In this document: positions 41,251-49,271 of the stretch, piece after piece | How positions within the stretch are numbered: position 1 is the first letter of the stretch | How the letters are laid out: the number at the start of each line of letters is the position of its first letter | Source of the DNA: Clostridiales bacterium | Lineage (GTDB): Bacteria; Bacillota; Clostridia; Oscillospirales; Oscillospiraceae | Assembly (NCBI GenBank): GCA_004558025.1 | Contig: SFEG01000002.1 | Span: 1-64,000, forward strand | Length of the DNA stretch: 64,000 bases | Direction of reading: 5' to 3' | The notes under the pieces: generated by a model | What the model was told of the DNA's origin: nothing | Seen by the model: only the letters and a program-made list of their open reading frames with translations | Databases searched by the model: none | Program-made: the position numbers and the translations under genes

Positions 41251-43680
41251 TCAGTTCACAACGCCCTTGCTGAAAGCACGGAACAGGAACGTTACGACCT
41301 CAGAGCGTTTGCAGGTCGCGCCGGGCGCGAACAGACTCGGGCTGCCGTAGCCTTCGGTAATGCCGTTCTCGGCCGCCCAAAGGACCGCCTTGTAATAGAA
41401 CTGGTTCGCGTCAATGTCGTTAAAATTGCTGCTCAGGTTCTTGGGCGACGGCTCTCCGGCATAACGCCAGAGGAAGGTCACGAACTGGGCGCGCGTAACC
41501 GGATCATTCGGCGAGAAGGTGCTGCCGTTGCCGGTTCCCTTGGTTATTCCCTGCTCGACCGCCCACTGGATGGCCTTGTAATAGGGTGCAAACTGATTGG
41601 TGTTGGGCACATCGGAAAACAGCTTTCCGCTGCCGGTGGGCTCGGGTCTTCCGGCCGCACGCCACAGGAAGGTAACGACCTGCGCACGGGTGCACTGCTC
41701 AGCGGGCGAGAAATGCGTTTCGTCCGTGCCCGTGGTAATAAGCGGACTATTATAGTACGCCCACATGACGGCGCTGTAGTACCAGTCACTGCCGTTTACG
41801 TCATAGAAGGGATTGGAGAATCTGCCCTTGCAGAGCTTGCACACGCCGTACTCTATGATATGGCCGGTCTTGCTTGTCTCGCTGTCCTTATAGCTGTCCT
41901 TGCAGGCAGAGCAGGTATGCGTCGTATAACCGCCCTTGGTGCAGGTCGGCGCGGTGACAACGCTGTCGTATCTGTGCTCTCCGAGCTCGCCGTATGCATC
42001 TCCGCATTCGTCGCAGACGGCCTTAGTCTGGCAGGTGGCCTTGCCGCCGGAGTGAGGAGTCTTGCGGCTGAGCTCATACCACTTCTCATTAATCTCAAAG
42101 CCCGCGGAGCTGAGCTCGTCACGGAGATCCTCAAGTGTTTTTCCGCAGCGCTGGCAGCCGAGCCAGTGGTCGGTGTCGTCGTGGCAATGATCGATGTCCT
42201 TGATCTTTATCGTGCCGATGATGTGATCGAGATCGAACGTGCCGTCACGGATCATCTGCACGATCTGCGGCAAGCTCATGCCGATGCTGAGCGCGAACTG
42301 CTTGAGGTTATTCATATTGATATTGCCGAAAAAATCAGGGCCGGGGTGCAGGTCGTGGCCGGTGCACTTATCGACGAGGTCGGCCTCGGTCAGAAGGATC
42401 GTGCCCTTTTCGTCTCTGTAGATATTATGGCACTTGGGGCACTCGTAGTAATCTATCGTGCCGTCCGCTGTGCAGGTCTTGGGAGTGCCCTTGACGAGCT
42501 TGAGATCCTTGCAGCCGCCGGTGCACTGTGCGGAATACTCCTTGCCCTTTTCGATGAAGGCGCCGCAGTCTGCGCAGTACTTATCGCCGGTGTAGCCCTT
42601 CGTGGTCTCGGTGGGCTTGACGGCGTTTTTGTATTCAAAGTTTACATGATTTGTCGCGTCGAGCTCGCCGTAGCTTGCGCCGCACTTTTCGCACTTAGCC
42701 TGAGCCTTGCAGCTTGCAGTGCCGCCGGAGTGATTGCTCGTGCCGCTGGTCTTGCCGCAGACTCTGCACTTTTCGTAGTGGACATTGGCCACCTCGTCGG
42801 CGACCCAGTAGTAATCATGATCGGCCTTTTTGGTCGTGACCTTGGCATGAGTTGTCTTTGCCGTTCCCTTGGAATCGGTATAGTAATTGCCGCAGCCGGA
42901 GCAGTACCAGTGCTCAATGTTGCCCTCCTCGGTGCAGGTTGCAGCCTTCGAGGGGACTTTCTTGAGGTCGGTGTGCTTGTTCTTATCCTTGGTCATGCCG
43001 TCGTCGAGACTGCCCTTGGTGACTCTCTGTGTGCAGCCTGCATCCTTAAAATACTTGCCGCAGTCGGGGCAATACCAGTACTCAATGTGCGGATCGCAGG
43101 TGTTATTCTCCGTTGCCGCATGGTGTTCGGGATTTGCATGGGTGCAGTCTTCGGGCTTCACGCTCGGGCTCGGGCTGGGAGTGGTCGTTTCTGACGGAGC
43201 CGGAGTGTCCGTCGGATCAGGGCTCGGATCGGGCGACGGCGTTTCGCCGCCGGTCACGGTGAGGGTGGCTTTGTTACTGAACACCAAATCGGTGGGTACA
43301 GTAACCGTATAGCCCAATATCGTCTTCTCGATCTCATAGTATACGGCACAGCGGATACTCATGCTCTGCCGTACATCAGTCAAAGTGAGAACTTGCTCTT
43401 CCCCTAATTTTGCTTTTTTTATCTTATCAATAGTGTCGCTAAGGTCTTTAAGGCTGATGTTATTTGTGTTGACCTCATCTGCATCAAACCACAGATATTT
43501 GAGGTCTGTGCTGTTCGGATTTGTCGCCGCTATAGAAAAGGTCGCGGTTTCTCCGACGTTTACACTGACATCAGACGGCTGCTCTGTTATCACCGTGTTA
43601 CCCGCCGCCATTGCGCCGAAGGGGGCGATCGAGACGAGCATCAGGGCTACCAGCAGCAGGCTGATAATGCGTTTTTTCAT
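41251..43680 (-). CDS. Large secreted SLH protein with repeated CxxC modules
   Basis: An 809-residue surface protein. A signal peptide (MKKRIISLLL to AMA, about 1-25) precedes an Ig-like domain (TEQPSDVSVNVGETATFSI). A Pro/Ser/Thr linker (PDPSPDPTDTPAPSETTT) follows. The middle 450 residues hold about ten CxxC pairs (CPDCG, CSGCG, CRVCG, CEKCG, CADCG, CPKCH, CQRCG, CDECG, CSACK, CKLCK) in loosely repeated modules with TCTEEG-type lead-ins. Three SLH domains end the protein. Such modules occur in clostridial surface proteins of unknown role; metal binding or disulphide bonding outside the cell are both possible. AGGAGG lies 6-7 nt before the ATG at 43680. Confidence 0.88.
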   Translation of the reverse strand: MKKRIISLLLVALMLVSIAPFGAMAAGNTVITEQPSDVSVNVGETATFSIAATNPNSTDLKYLWFDADEVNTNNISLKDLSDTIDKIKKAKLGEEQVLTLTDVRQSMSIRCAVYYEIEKTILGYTVTVPTDLVFSNKATLTVTGGETPSPDPSPDPTDTPAPSETTTPSPSPSVKPEDCTHANPEHHAATENNTCDPHIEYWYCPDCGKYFKDAGCTQRVTKGSLDDGMTKDKNKHTDLKKVPSKAATCTEEGNIEHWYCSGCGNYYTDSKGTAKTTHAKVTTKKADHDYYWVADEVANVHYEKCRVCGKTSGTSNHSGGTASCKAQAKCEKCGASYGELDATNHVNFEYKNAVKPTETTKGYTGDKYCADCGAFIEKGKEYSAQCTGGCKDLKLVKGTPKTCTADGTIDYYECPKCHNIYRDEKGTILLTEADLVDKCTGHDLHPGPDFFGNINMNNLKQFALSIGMSLPQIVQMIRDGTFDLDHIIGTIKIKDIDHCHDDTDHWLGCQRCGKTLEDLRDELSSAGFEINEKWYELSRKTPHSGGKATCQTKAVCDECGDAYGELGEHRYDSVVTAPTCTKGGYTTHTCSACKDSYKDSETSKTGHIIEYGVCKLCKGRFSNPFYDVNGSDWYYSAVMWAYYNSPLITTGTDETHFSPAEQCTRAQVVTFLWRAAGRPEPTGSGKLFSDVPNTNQFAPYYKAIQWAVEQGITKGTGNGSTFSPNDPVTRAQFVTFLWRYAGEPSPKNLSSNFNDIDANQFYYKAVLWAAENGITEGYGSPSLFAPGATCKRSEVVTFLFRAFSKGVVN

Positions 43681-43740
43681 TATGTTCCTCCTTGATATTA
43701 TTTTCTCCACCGGGCCGCTTGAGCGACCGTAATCACAGTA

Positions 43741-43769
43741 ATTATACTATTTTGTCAGTTTGTTGGCAA
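43741..43769 (-). promoter_or_regulatory. Promoter of the cysteine-rich SLH protein gene
   Basis: TTGCCA, 17 bp, TATAAT on the minus strand, about 60 nt before the ATG. Confidence 0.7.
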
Positions 43770-43798
43770 GTGGCTGTTTTTCGTTATTTTGAACAGTT

Positions 43799-43808
43799 AT
43801 GGACAGTC
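43799..43808 (+). promoter_or_regulatory. Candidate SpoIIID binding site
   Basis: ATGGACAGTC matches the published Bacillus SpoIIID consensus WWRRACARNY at every position, 82 nt before the spoIIID start. Short motif, so chance is possible. Confidence 0.35.
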
Positions 43809-43889
43809 GTATTGGTATAGTTTGCCCTCGGCATAACCCCAGCTTCCCTTTCATATATATGGACTATGTGAGTATGGGGAGTGGTGCAT

Positions 43890-44144
43890 TTGTACACAAA
43901 TATTGAAGAGCGCGCCTGCGATCTTGCCGAATACATCATTGAGAACAAAGCTACGGTAAGAGCCGCCGCAAAGCAGTTTAACATTTCCAAAAGCACCGTA
44001 CACAAGGATCTCACCGAGAGGCTGAAAACAGTCAGCCCGGCTCTGTATCATCAGGTCCGGGAACTGCTTGATATCAACAAGGCCGAGCGGCACATCCGCG
44101 GCGGCATGGCCACACGCAGAAAATATAAGGGCGAAACGGCATAA
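43890..44144 (+). CDS. spoIIID: Stage III sporulation transcriptional regulator SpoIIID
   Basis: Small mother-cell DNA-binding protein that tunes sigma-E and sigma-K genes during sporulation. The 84 residues carry the SpoIIID pattern: EERACDLAEYIIENKATVR, then the helix-turn-helix AAAKQFNISKSTVHKDLTER, then HIRGGMATRRKYKG at the C-terminus. The TTG start at 43890 lies 8 nt after GGGGAG and lets the N-terminus align with the Bacillus protein; GTG codons at 43881 and 43884 are alternatives but sit too close to that site. It is divergent from the cysteine-rich SLH gene. This gene is good evidence that the host forms spores. Confidence 0.93.
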   Translation: MYTNIEERACDLAEYIIENKATVRAAAKQFNISKSTVHKDLTERLKTVSPALYHQVRELLDINKAERHIRGGMATRRKYKGETA

Positions 44145-44145
44145 A

Positions 44146-44169
44146 AAAGCTCCCCTCTCGGGGAGCTTT
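44146..44169. terminator. Bidirectional terminator between spoIIID and the CoA-transferase gene
   Basis: AAAGCTCCCC / GGGGAGCTTT with a TCTC loop. The stronger T-run (TTTTTTA) is on the minus strand. Confidence 0.88.
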
Positions 44170-44177
44170 CGTATTTA

Positions 44178-45485
44178 TCAGATGATTATGCCGCGCTTTT
44201 TCGCTTCAAAGGTGAGCTCGTCGCGGAAATCGGGATGAGCGATGGCGATGAGCTGGCGGGTGCGCTCGCCGAGGCTGCGGCCGCGCAGATGTGCGATACC
44301 GTACTCGGTGACTATGTAGTCAACGTCGTTCTTCGAGGTGGTGCAGACTGCGCCGGGGGTGAGGATGGGCTTTATCTTGCTTATCGTGCCGCCCTTCGCG
44401 GTCGAGGTGAAGGCGATGAAGCTCTTGCCGCCTTTGGACTGGCATGCGCCGCGCACGAAGTCGATCTGGCCGCCGGAGCCGGACATGTGCTTTGTGCCGA
44501 CCGATTCCGCGCAGACCTGGCCGAAAAAATCGACCTCAATGGCCGCGTTTATGGAGATCATATTGTCGTTCTTGCAGATGACGTTGGGGTCGTTGACGTA
44601 GTCGACAGGCAGTATCTCCATTGCGGGGTTATCGTCGACAAAATCATAAATTCTCTTCGAGCCGTAAGCAAAGGTGGTGACGGTCTTGTTGCGGTGTATT
44701 TGCTTCTTGGAGTTGTTGACAGCGCCGCACTCGAGGAGCTCGACCATGGAGTCTGTGAACATTTCGGTATGTATGCCGAGGTCGTGCTTACTCTTGAGCG
44801 CCATGCCGGTAGCGTCGGGGATAGCGCCGATGCCGAGCTGGATGCATGCGCCATCGGGGATCTGCTCTGCTATGAGATTGCCGATGGTCTGGCTGACCTC
44901 GTCGATAACGACGGGCGGCAGAACGGGCAGCTCGTGATTATACTCGACAATGGCGTCGACCTGAGAAACATGGAGCTGAGTGCCGCACAGGCATCTCGGC
45001 TGATTCTCGTTTACCTCAACGAAAATTCTCTTTGCCTTGTCGATCATCGCCTCGGCATAGGAGCCGTTGAGAGCGAGGCTGAAGTAGCCGTGGCTGTCCA
45101 TGGGCGATACCTCGACGCAGAATGCATCGTACTCGTACTCTGCGCGGATGTGGCGCGGGATATCGCGGTAATAGGTCGGCAGAAGATCAGCCCAGCCGCC
45201 GTTTATCGCCTTGCGGGCATAGCCGGAGCTGAACCATGAGTAGCCCGTCATCTTGCCGAAGAGCTCGGGATCGGTGTAAAACTCAAAGGGGTAAGCGTCA
45301 AGAAGGGTCTGCACCTGAATGCCCTTGAGGTCGCTGCTCTTGACTCTTGCGCTGATAGCGTTCATAATAGCAGGCGCCTGCGAGGGGGCGGTGTCCATTC
45401 CGAACACCCAGCCGGACTCGACCTGCTTTGCAAGCTCCTCTGCACTTATGAGTTTTTCAGCATATAATGCTTTATAATCGGTCAT
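44178..45485 (-). CDS. Acyl-CoA:acetate CoA-transferase (4-hydroxybutyrate/butyryl type)
   Basis: A 435-residue class I CoA-transferase of the acetyl-CoA hydrolase/4-hydroxybutyrate transferase family. The oxyanion glycines are in LGIGAIPDA, and the catalytic glutamate lies in IHTEMFTDS (Glu241 here, near Glu238 of the 4-hydroxybutyrate enzyme). SGSGGQIDFVRGA and AHLRGRSLGERT near the C-terminus are family signatures. It would exchange CoA between acetate and butyryl-, 4-hydroxybutyryl- or similar acyl-CoA, in butyrate formation or in charging a catabolic acid. AGGAG lies 8 nt before the ATG at 45485. Which acid it uses cannot be decided. Its place 4 kb from the dehydratase operons is suggestive only. 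Confidence 0.9.
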   Translation of the reverse strand: MTDYKALYAEKLISAEELAKQVESGWVFGMDTAPSQAPAIMNAISARVKSSDLKGIQVQTLLDAYPFEFYTDPELFGKMTGYSWFSSGYARKAINGGWADLLPTYYRDIPRHIRAEYEYDAFCVEVSPMDSHGYFSLALNGSYAEAMIDKAKRIFVEVNENQPRCLCGTQLHVSQVDAIVEYNHELPVLPPVVIDEVSQTIGNLIAEQIPDGACIQLGIGAIPDATGMALKSKHDLGIHTEMFTDSMVELLECGAVNNSKKQIHRNKTVTTFAYGSKRIYDFVDDNPAMEILPVDYVNDPNVICKNDNMISINAAIEVDFFGQVCAESVGTKHMSGSGGQIDFVRGACQSKGGKSFIAFTSTAKGGTISKIKPILTPGAVCTTSKNDVDYIVTEYGIAHLRGRSLGERTRQLIAIAHPDFRDELTFEAKKRGIII

Positions 45486-45526
45486 TTTTAACACTCCTGA
45501 AACAATTTTGCGTCTAAGCTGGTGAT

Positions 45527-45555
45527 ATTATATAATAGTACGTCGCCAAATTCAA
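45527..45555 (-). promoter_or_regulatory. Promoter of the CoA-transferase gene
   Basis: TTGAAT, 17 bp, TATAAT on the minus strand, about 41 nt before the ATG. Confidence 0.7.
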
Positions 45556-45618
45556 GTATGTGAAGCTCCATTTTGGGCGCAATCACTAATTTATTAAATA
45601 ACGAGCACGGAGGTCAAC

Positions 45619-46434
45619 ATGAAATTTACGAAAATGCACGGAGCCGGTAATGACTTCGTTATCATAAACACGCTCACCGAAAGTATCGACCTTGACGCCG
45701 CTCCCCTTCTTGCACGGACGCTGTGCAGCCGCAGAACGGGCATCGGCGCGGACGGTCTCATGCTCGCAGCTCCGGCGCAAGGAGATGCCGACTACAGGCT
45801 GCTGTTTTACAATGCCGACGGCAGTCTCGGCGAAATGTGCGGCAACGGGGCGCGGTGCATCGCGCGCTACGGCTATGAGCACGGGCTTGCCGGAAAAACG
45901 CAGCGCATCGAGACGACCGCCGGGCTTGTCACCGGCGAGAGAATGAGCGAGACACTCTACCGCATAAGGCTCAACGACCCCTCGGTCATCGACCTGCACC
46001 GTGAAGCGGAGGGGCTCGACTGCTCTTACATAGAGCTCGGCTGCCCCGGCATACCGCACGCCGTGCTCATAAAGAACGATTGGGATGAGATGCCCGTGGA
46101 CGAGCTGTGCGTGCTCGGCAAGGCGCTCAGGTACTCCAACGCTTTCCCTAAGGGCGCGAACGTAAGCTTCGTTAAGCTCATGGGAAAAGACGAGGTCAAG
46201 GCCGTCACCTACGAGCGCGGCGTTGAGGATTTCACCCTCGCCTGCGGCACGGGCTGCGGCAGCATCGTGACAGCTCTGACTCTCATGGGGCTGGTGTCGG
46301 GCGAAAACGTCAGGGTCTCCATGCCCGGCGGTGAGCTGTCCGTTTCGCTCACGCGCGACGGCGATACGGCGCGTGACGTATACCTCACGGGGCCGACCTG
46401 TGTGGTATTTGAGGGCGAAACGAAAGAAATATAA
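45619..46434 (+). CDS. dapF: Diaminopimelate epimerase
   Basis: Converts LL- to meso-diaminopimelate for lysine and peptidoglycan. The 271 residues match DapF. The two catalytic cysteines are Cys74 in EMCGNGARC and Cys209 in TLACGTGCGS, and the N-terminal MHGAGNDFV and GIGADG segments are standard. GGAGG lies 6 nt before the ATG. It is divergent from the CoA-transferase gene. The sigma factor gene follows after about 70 nt with no evident terminator, so read-through is possible. Its presence says the wall contains meso-DAP. Confidence 0.96.
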   Translation: MKFTKMHGAGNDFVIINTLTESIDLDAAPLLARTLCSRRTGIGADGLMLAAPAQGDADYRLLFYNADGSLGEMCGNGARCIARYGYEHGLAGKTQRIETTAGLVTGERMSETLYRIRLNDPSVIDLHREAEGLDCSYIELGCPGIPHAVLIKNDWDEMPVDELCVLGKALRYSNAFPKGANVSFVKLMGKDEVKAVTYERGVEDFTLACGTGCGSIVTALTLMGLVSGENVRVSMPGGELSVSLTRDGDTARDVYLTGPTCVVFEGETKEI

Positions 46435-46502
46435 AAATTTTTTCTCCTCCATGCAATAAAACGGGCTGGTCGTGCATTGTTATGGTGAAAGGACTTCAAA
46501 AA

Positions 46503-47075
46503 ATGCTTTTTATGACGCTTGCGACAAGTGAATACTCCGAGGCCGAGACCATCGAAGCCCTGCTTGCGCTCATAGCACGCGGCGATAAGGCCGCACTGGG
46601 CGAGCTTTACGAGCGCACGCATGCCGCGGTGTTCGGCTTTGCGATGAGCATGTGCTCCTCCCCCGCCGACGCGGAGGATATACTGCATGACACATATCTT
46701 GCGGTGTTTTCCTCGGCAGACAGCTATAAGCCCAAGGGAAAGCCCATGGCGTGGATCATGACCATTGCCAAAAATCTTGCCCGTATGCGAATGAGAAAAG
46801 CCCGTCGACAGCTCGACATCGCAGACGAAGACTGGGGGCAATATCTTACCGCGAAGGACGCAGTCAGTCCCGATGAGCGCATACTGCTTCAGACAGCTAT
46901 GAAGATCCTTTCCGATACACAGCAGCAGATCGTGATGCTGCACGCAGTGGCCGGCATAAAGCACCGCGAGATCGCGGCGATACTGGACATGCCGACTGCG
47001 ACGGTACTTTCCAAGTACTCACGAGCCATAAAAAAACTCAGGACTGCGATGGAGGATAACCGAAATGAAAGATAA
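46503..47075 (+). CDS. ECF-type RNA polymerase sigma factor
   Basis: A 190-residue alternative sigma factor. Region 2 is visible as GDKAALGELYERTHAAVFGF with ADAEDILHDTYLAVF (about 26-70), and region 4 as LSDTQQQIVMLHAVAG followed by KHREIAAILDMPTATVLSKY (about 138-175). The start at 46503 has AAAGGA upstream; an ATG at 46482 has no ribosome site. It overlaps the membrane RsgI-like gene by 11 nt, the usual arrangement of a sigma factor and its anti-sigma. The regulon is unknown, though RsgI-like partners often respond to envelope or polysaccharide cues. Confidence 0.9.
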   Translation: MLFMTLATSEYSEAETIEALLALIARGDKAALGELYERTHAAVFGFAMSMCSSPADAEDILHDTYLAVFSSADSYKPKGKPMAWIMTIAKNLARMRMRKARRQLDIADEDWGQYLTAKDAVSPDERILLQTAMKILSDTQQQIVMLHAVAGIKHREIAAILDMPTATVLSKYSRAIKKLRTAMEDNRNER

Positions 47076-48279
47076 CAGCATAGAATCGAAGCTCCGCTCC
47101 GCCGTTTCCCACGCAGCCCCCGACGCTCTGGACGATATCCTCAGCGCGTGTGACCATGAGAAAGGAAAGGTAATTTACATGGAAAAGAAAAGGACTTCCC
47201 CTCTGCGCGGCTTTGCCGCCGTTGCCGCTGTGCTGGTGCTGCTCATTGCTGGTGCTTTTGTGTTCAAAAGCCTCGGCGGAGCATCGAATACGCTGGCAGC
47301 CGTAGTTTCGCTCGACGTTAACCCCAGCATCGAGCTGAATGTAGATAAAAATGAAAACGTGCTCTCGGCCAGGGGGCTCAATGCCGACGGAAAGACCGTC
47401 CTCGGCGATATGCAGCTTGAAGGCAGCAAGCTTGACGTTGCGGTAAACGCGATCATCGGCTCGATGCTGCAAAACGGATATCTTGACGACATGGCAAACT
47501 CTATCCTGCTGTCGGTCTCCGGCGTTGACGGCTACAATGCCGAAGCTCTGCGCTCGCAGCTTGCTTCCGACGTAAATAAGCAGCTTAAAAACTGCGCCGT
47601 GCTCAGTCAGGACGTCTCAAGCGCCGACAGCGAGACGTTGAAGCTCGCCGAAAAGTACGACATTACTGTCGGCAAGGCCGAGCTTATCCGGCAGATAGTC
47701 AAGGCCGACCCGCGCCACAGCTTCGACGAGCTGTCCGAGCTTTCGATAAACGAGCTCAATCTTCTTGCCGACGGCAAATCTCTCGGCAGCATTGATTCGA
47801 CCGGCAAGGCAAGCTCCAAGGCCTATATCGGCTCGGACGCCGCACTTGATATCGCTCTGAGCCACGCAAAGCTCGGCAAAAACGACGTGCGCAATATCGA
47901 AGTTGAGCTCGACTATGAGTACGGCAGCATGGTCTACGAGGTGGAATTCGAGTCCGGTGCCGTCGAATACGAGTACGACATAAACGCCGCCGACGGCGAT
48001 ATAGTCTGGTACGAAAAGGACTCCGGCGGCCGTATCGAGCAGGGCGGCTCTGCCGTTGACGGCAATGACGCTGTCGGCAAGGAGAAAGCGACGCAGACAG
48101 CTCTCAAGCACGCAGGGCTCAGCTCCTCCCAGGTGACTGAGCTTGAAGTCAAGCTCGACCGCGACGGCGGCAGACTCGTCTACGAGATCGAGTTCAGGGT
48201 CTCGGGCTGTGAGTACGAATACGAGATAAACGCGTCAAACGGCTCGATAATCAAGAGCGAAAAAGAGCTTGACGATTGA
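47065..48279 (+). CDS. RsgI-like anti-sigma factor with two PepSY domains
   Basis: A 404-residue single-pass membrane protein. A short cytoplasmic part (about 1-47) should hold the sigma factor. One membrane helix (about 49-69, GFAAVAAVLVLLIAGAFVF) is followed by the RsgI-type ectodomain with its VVSLDVNPSIELNVDKNENV signature. Two tandem PepSY-like domains end the protein (YIGSDAALDIALSHAKLG and GKEKATQTALKHAGLS as starts, each closing EYEYDINAADGDI or EYEYEINASNGSI). Known RsgI proteins often end in carbohydrate-binding modules, so PepSY pairs instead suggest another cue or a protease-linked control. It overlaps the sigma gene. Confidence 0.87.
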   Translation: MKDNSIESKLRSAVSHAAPDALDDILSACDHEKGKVIYMEKKRTSPLRGFAAVAAVLVLLIAGAFVFKSLGGASNTLAAVVSLDVNPSIELNVDKNENVLSARGLNADGKTVLGDMQLEGSKLDVAVNAIIGSMLQNGYLDDMANSILLSVSGVDGYNAEALRSQLASDVNKQLKNCAVLSQDVSSADSETLKLAEKYDITVGKAELIRQIVKADPRHSFDELSELSINELNLLADGKSLGSIDSTGKASSKAYIGSDAALDIALSHAKLGKNDVRNIEVELDYEYGSMVYEVEFESGAVEYEYDINAADGDIVWYEKDSGGRIEQGGSAVDGNDAVGKEKATQTALKHAGLSSSQVTELEVKLDRDGGRLVYEIEFRVSGCEYEYEINASNGSIIKSEKELDD

Positions 48280-48303
48280 TAACATAAATAACGAATTGCA
48301 GCA

Positions 48304-48336
48304 AGCGGGAGCCTCATCCGGGCTCTCGCTTTTCTC
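48304..48336 (+). terminator. Intrinsic terminator of the sigma/anti-sigma operon
   Basis: AGCGGGAGCC / GGCTCTCGCT with one G-T pair, 7-nt loop, then TTTTCTC. Confidence 0.8.
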
Positions 48337-48450
48337 GTTGAGCGCCCTGCTTGTTATCCGCCGGACAAGCGGTAAAATGGGTATGAAAAAAGCAGCCCCG
48401 CGAATTAACGCTTGACTGCTTCGATCATTAAGTTGTTAGTTTTTGGCGTG

Positions 48451-48478
48451 AAAAAAGCACCGTTTTTAACGATGCTTC
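48451..48478 (-). terminator. Terminator after the prophage remnant
   Basis: AAGCATCGTT / AACGGTGCTT with one mismatch pair and a short loop, followed on the minus strand by TTTTTT, 12 nt past the stop codon at 48491. Confidence 0.75.
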
Positions 48479-48490
48479 ATGTTGATTGTT

Positions 48491-49055
48491 TTACAGTACT
48501 CTTAAATCTCTCACCGTTTGCGGATCGTCGATATAAAATCGCCATTCATCTTCACTTATAGCAGCTCTGTTTATTCCAAACACGTTTATTGGAACAACAA
48601 CATCGTCCCAAAGGCTACGGAGCTTTAAAGTTAAATCAAATGACCTGATTTTTTCAACCATCTCTTGTGTTATTTCCGCGCTCATCTCAGGATCAGGACA
48701 AACGACAATAGATACCGCCCTTTGCTTCAAATTCCTTTATAATCTTGCCTATAATGTCCGATACTTCAGGACGTATTTCTTTGCTGCTCGCCATTATTTG
48801 AAAATCATCGATATCAAGTGACTTTACTATACCATTTTTCGTAGATTTTTCAAGCGGTTTAACGCTTTTTGCAAGCCCCGTCTGCTTTGCCGCCCACTGC
48901 TTATAGGTCATGCTGCCAGGCACGGTGTATGTCTTGCCCGTCTCAGGGGCTCGCGCCCAGCGTTCGGCGATATCGTCCATATCATCAAAATACGGCGCTG
49001 TTGTGCCCCTGCACCACGGGTGAAACGGCGGAGCAGTCACGCCTATTGCAAAAGC
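48491..49055 (-). pseudogene. Fragment of a phage minor capsid (MuF-like) protein, frameshifted
   Basis: Remnant of a phage head-morphogenesis protein. It opens with GRAFAIGVTAPPFHPWCRGT followed by TAPYFDDM, the typical C-terminal end of MuF/SPP1 gp7-type proteins, with no upstream part: the text before it is the neighbour's terminator. The tail continues SLDIDDFQIMASSKEIRPEV and FEAKGGI, then the frame shifts near 48710 to IVVCPDPEMSAEITQEM and WDDVVVPINVFGINRAAISE. The roughly 100-residue unit after the capsid motif may be a captured C-terminal domain such as those on MuF polymorphic toxins, but I do not recognise it. No other phage genes remain here. Confidence 0.7.
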
Positions 49056-49084
49056 TCTCCCATCCGAGACGGGAGAGCTTTTTG
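49048..49084 (-). terminator. Intrinsic terminator of dehydratase operon B
   Basis: AAAGCTCTCCC / GGGAGAGCTTT with a 9-nt loop, 3 nt past the small membrane-protein gene. The phage remnant begins at its far side. Confidence 0.85.
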
Positions 49085-49086
49085 CT

Positions 49087-49257
49087 TTATACATACTGCT
49101 TGCGGGGGATCCTGTCGTAGTTCCATAGCAGGATGGGTTCTACGCAGTAGGCCAGGAATTTCATATCAAGGTTAAAGAAGTATATTGCAAATGTCACGGC
49201 GAAAAGGCCCGCTCCGCCGCCGAGCATTTTAAGGGGCAGCATTTTAAGTTTTGACAT
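49087..49257 (-). CDS. Small membrane protein of dehydratase operon B (56 residues)
   Basis: Unrecognised family. The 56 residues open with a basic MSKLKMLPLK, then one membrane helix (about 12-29), then the phrase IYFFNLDMKFLAYCVEPILL and a polar tail. It matches the small gene at 52649 in size, place and core text (YFxNLDM, then a V-P-x-L segment and a YD dyad), so the two are paralogues. GGAGGAG lies 7 nt before the ATG. It follows the large dehydratase subunit by 14 nt and is the last gene of its operon. Conserved linkage twice over suggests a real partner of the dehydratase, perhaps a membrane tether. Confidence 0.75.
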   Translation of the reverse strand: MSKLKMLPLKMLGGGAGLFAVTFAIYFFNLDMKFLAYCVEPILLWNYDRIPRKQYV

Positions 49258-49271
49258 ATCGTTTCTCCTCC

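Noticed and set aside
46518..46531. Second copy of CTTGCGACAAGTGA, the core of the operator at 12256-12270
   Set aside because: It lies within the first codons of the sigma factor gene and lacks the outer bases of the dyad; most likely chance, though a genome count would settle it.
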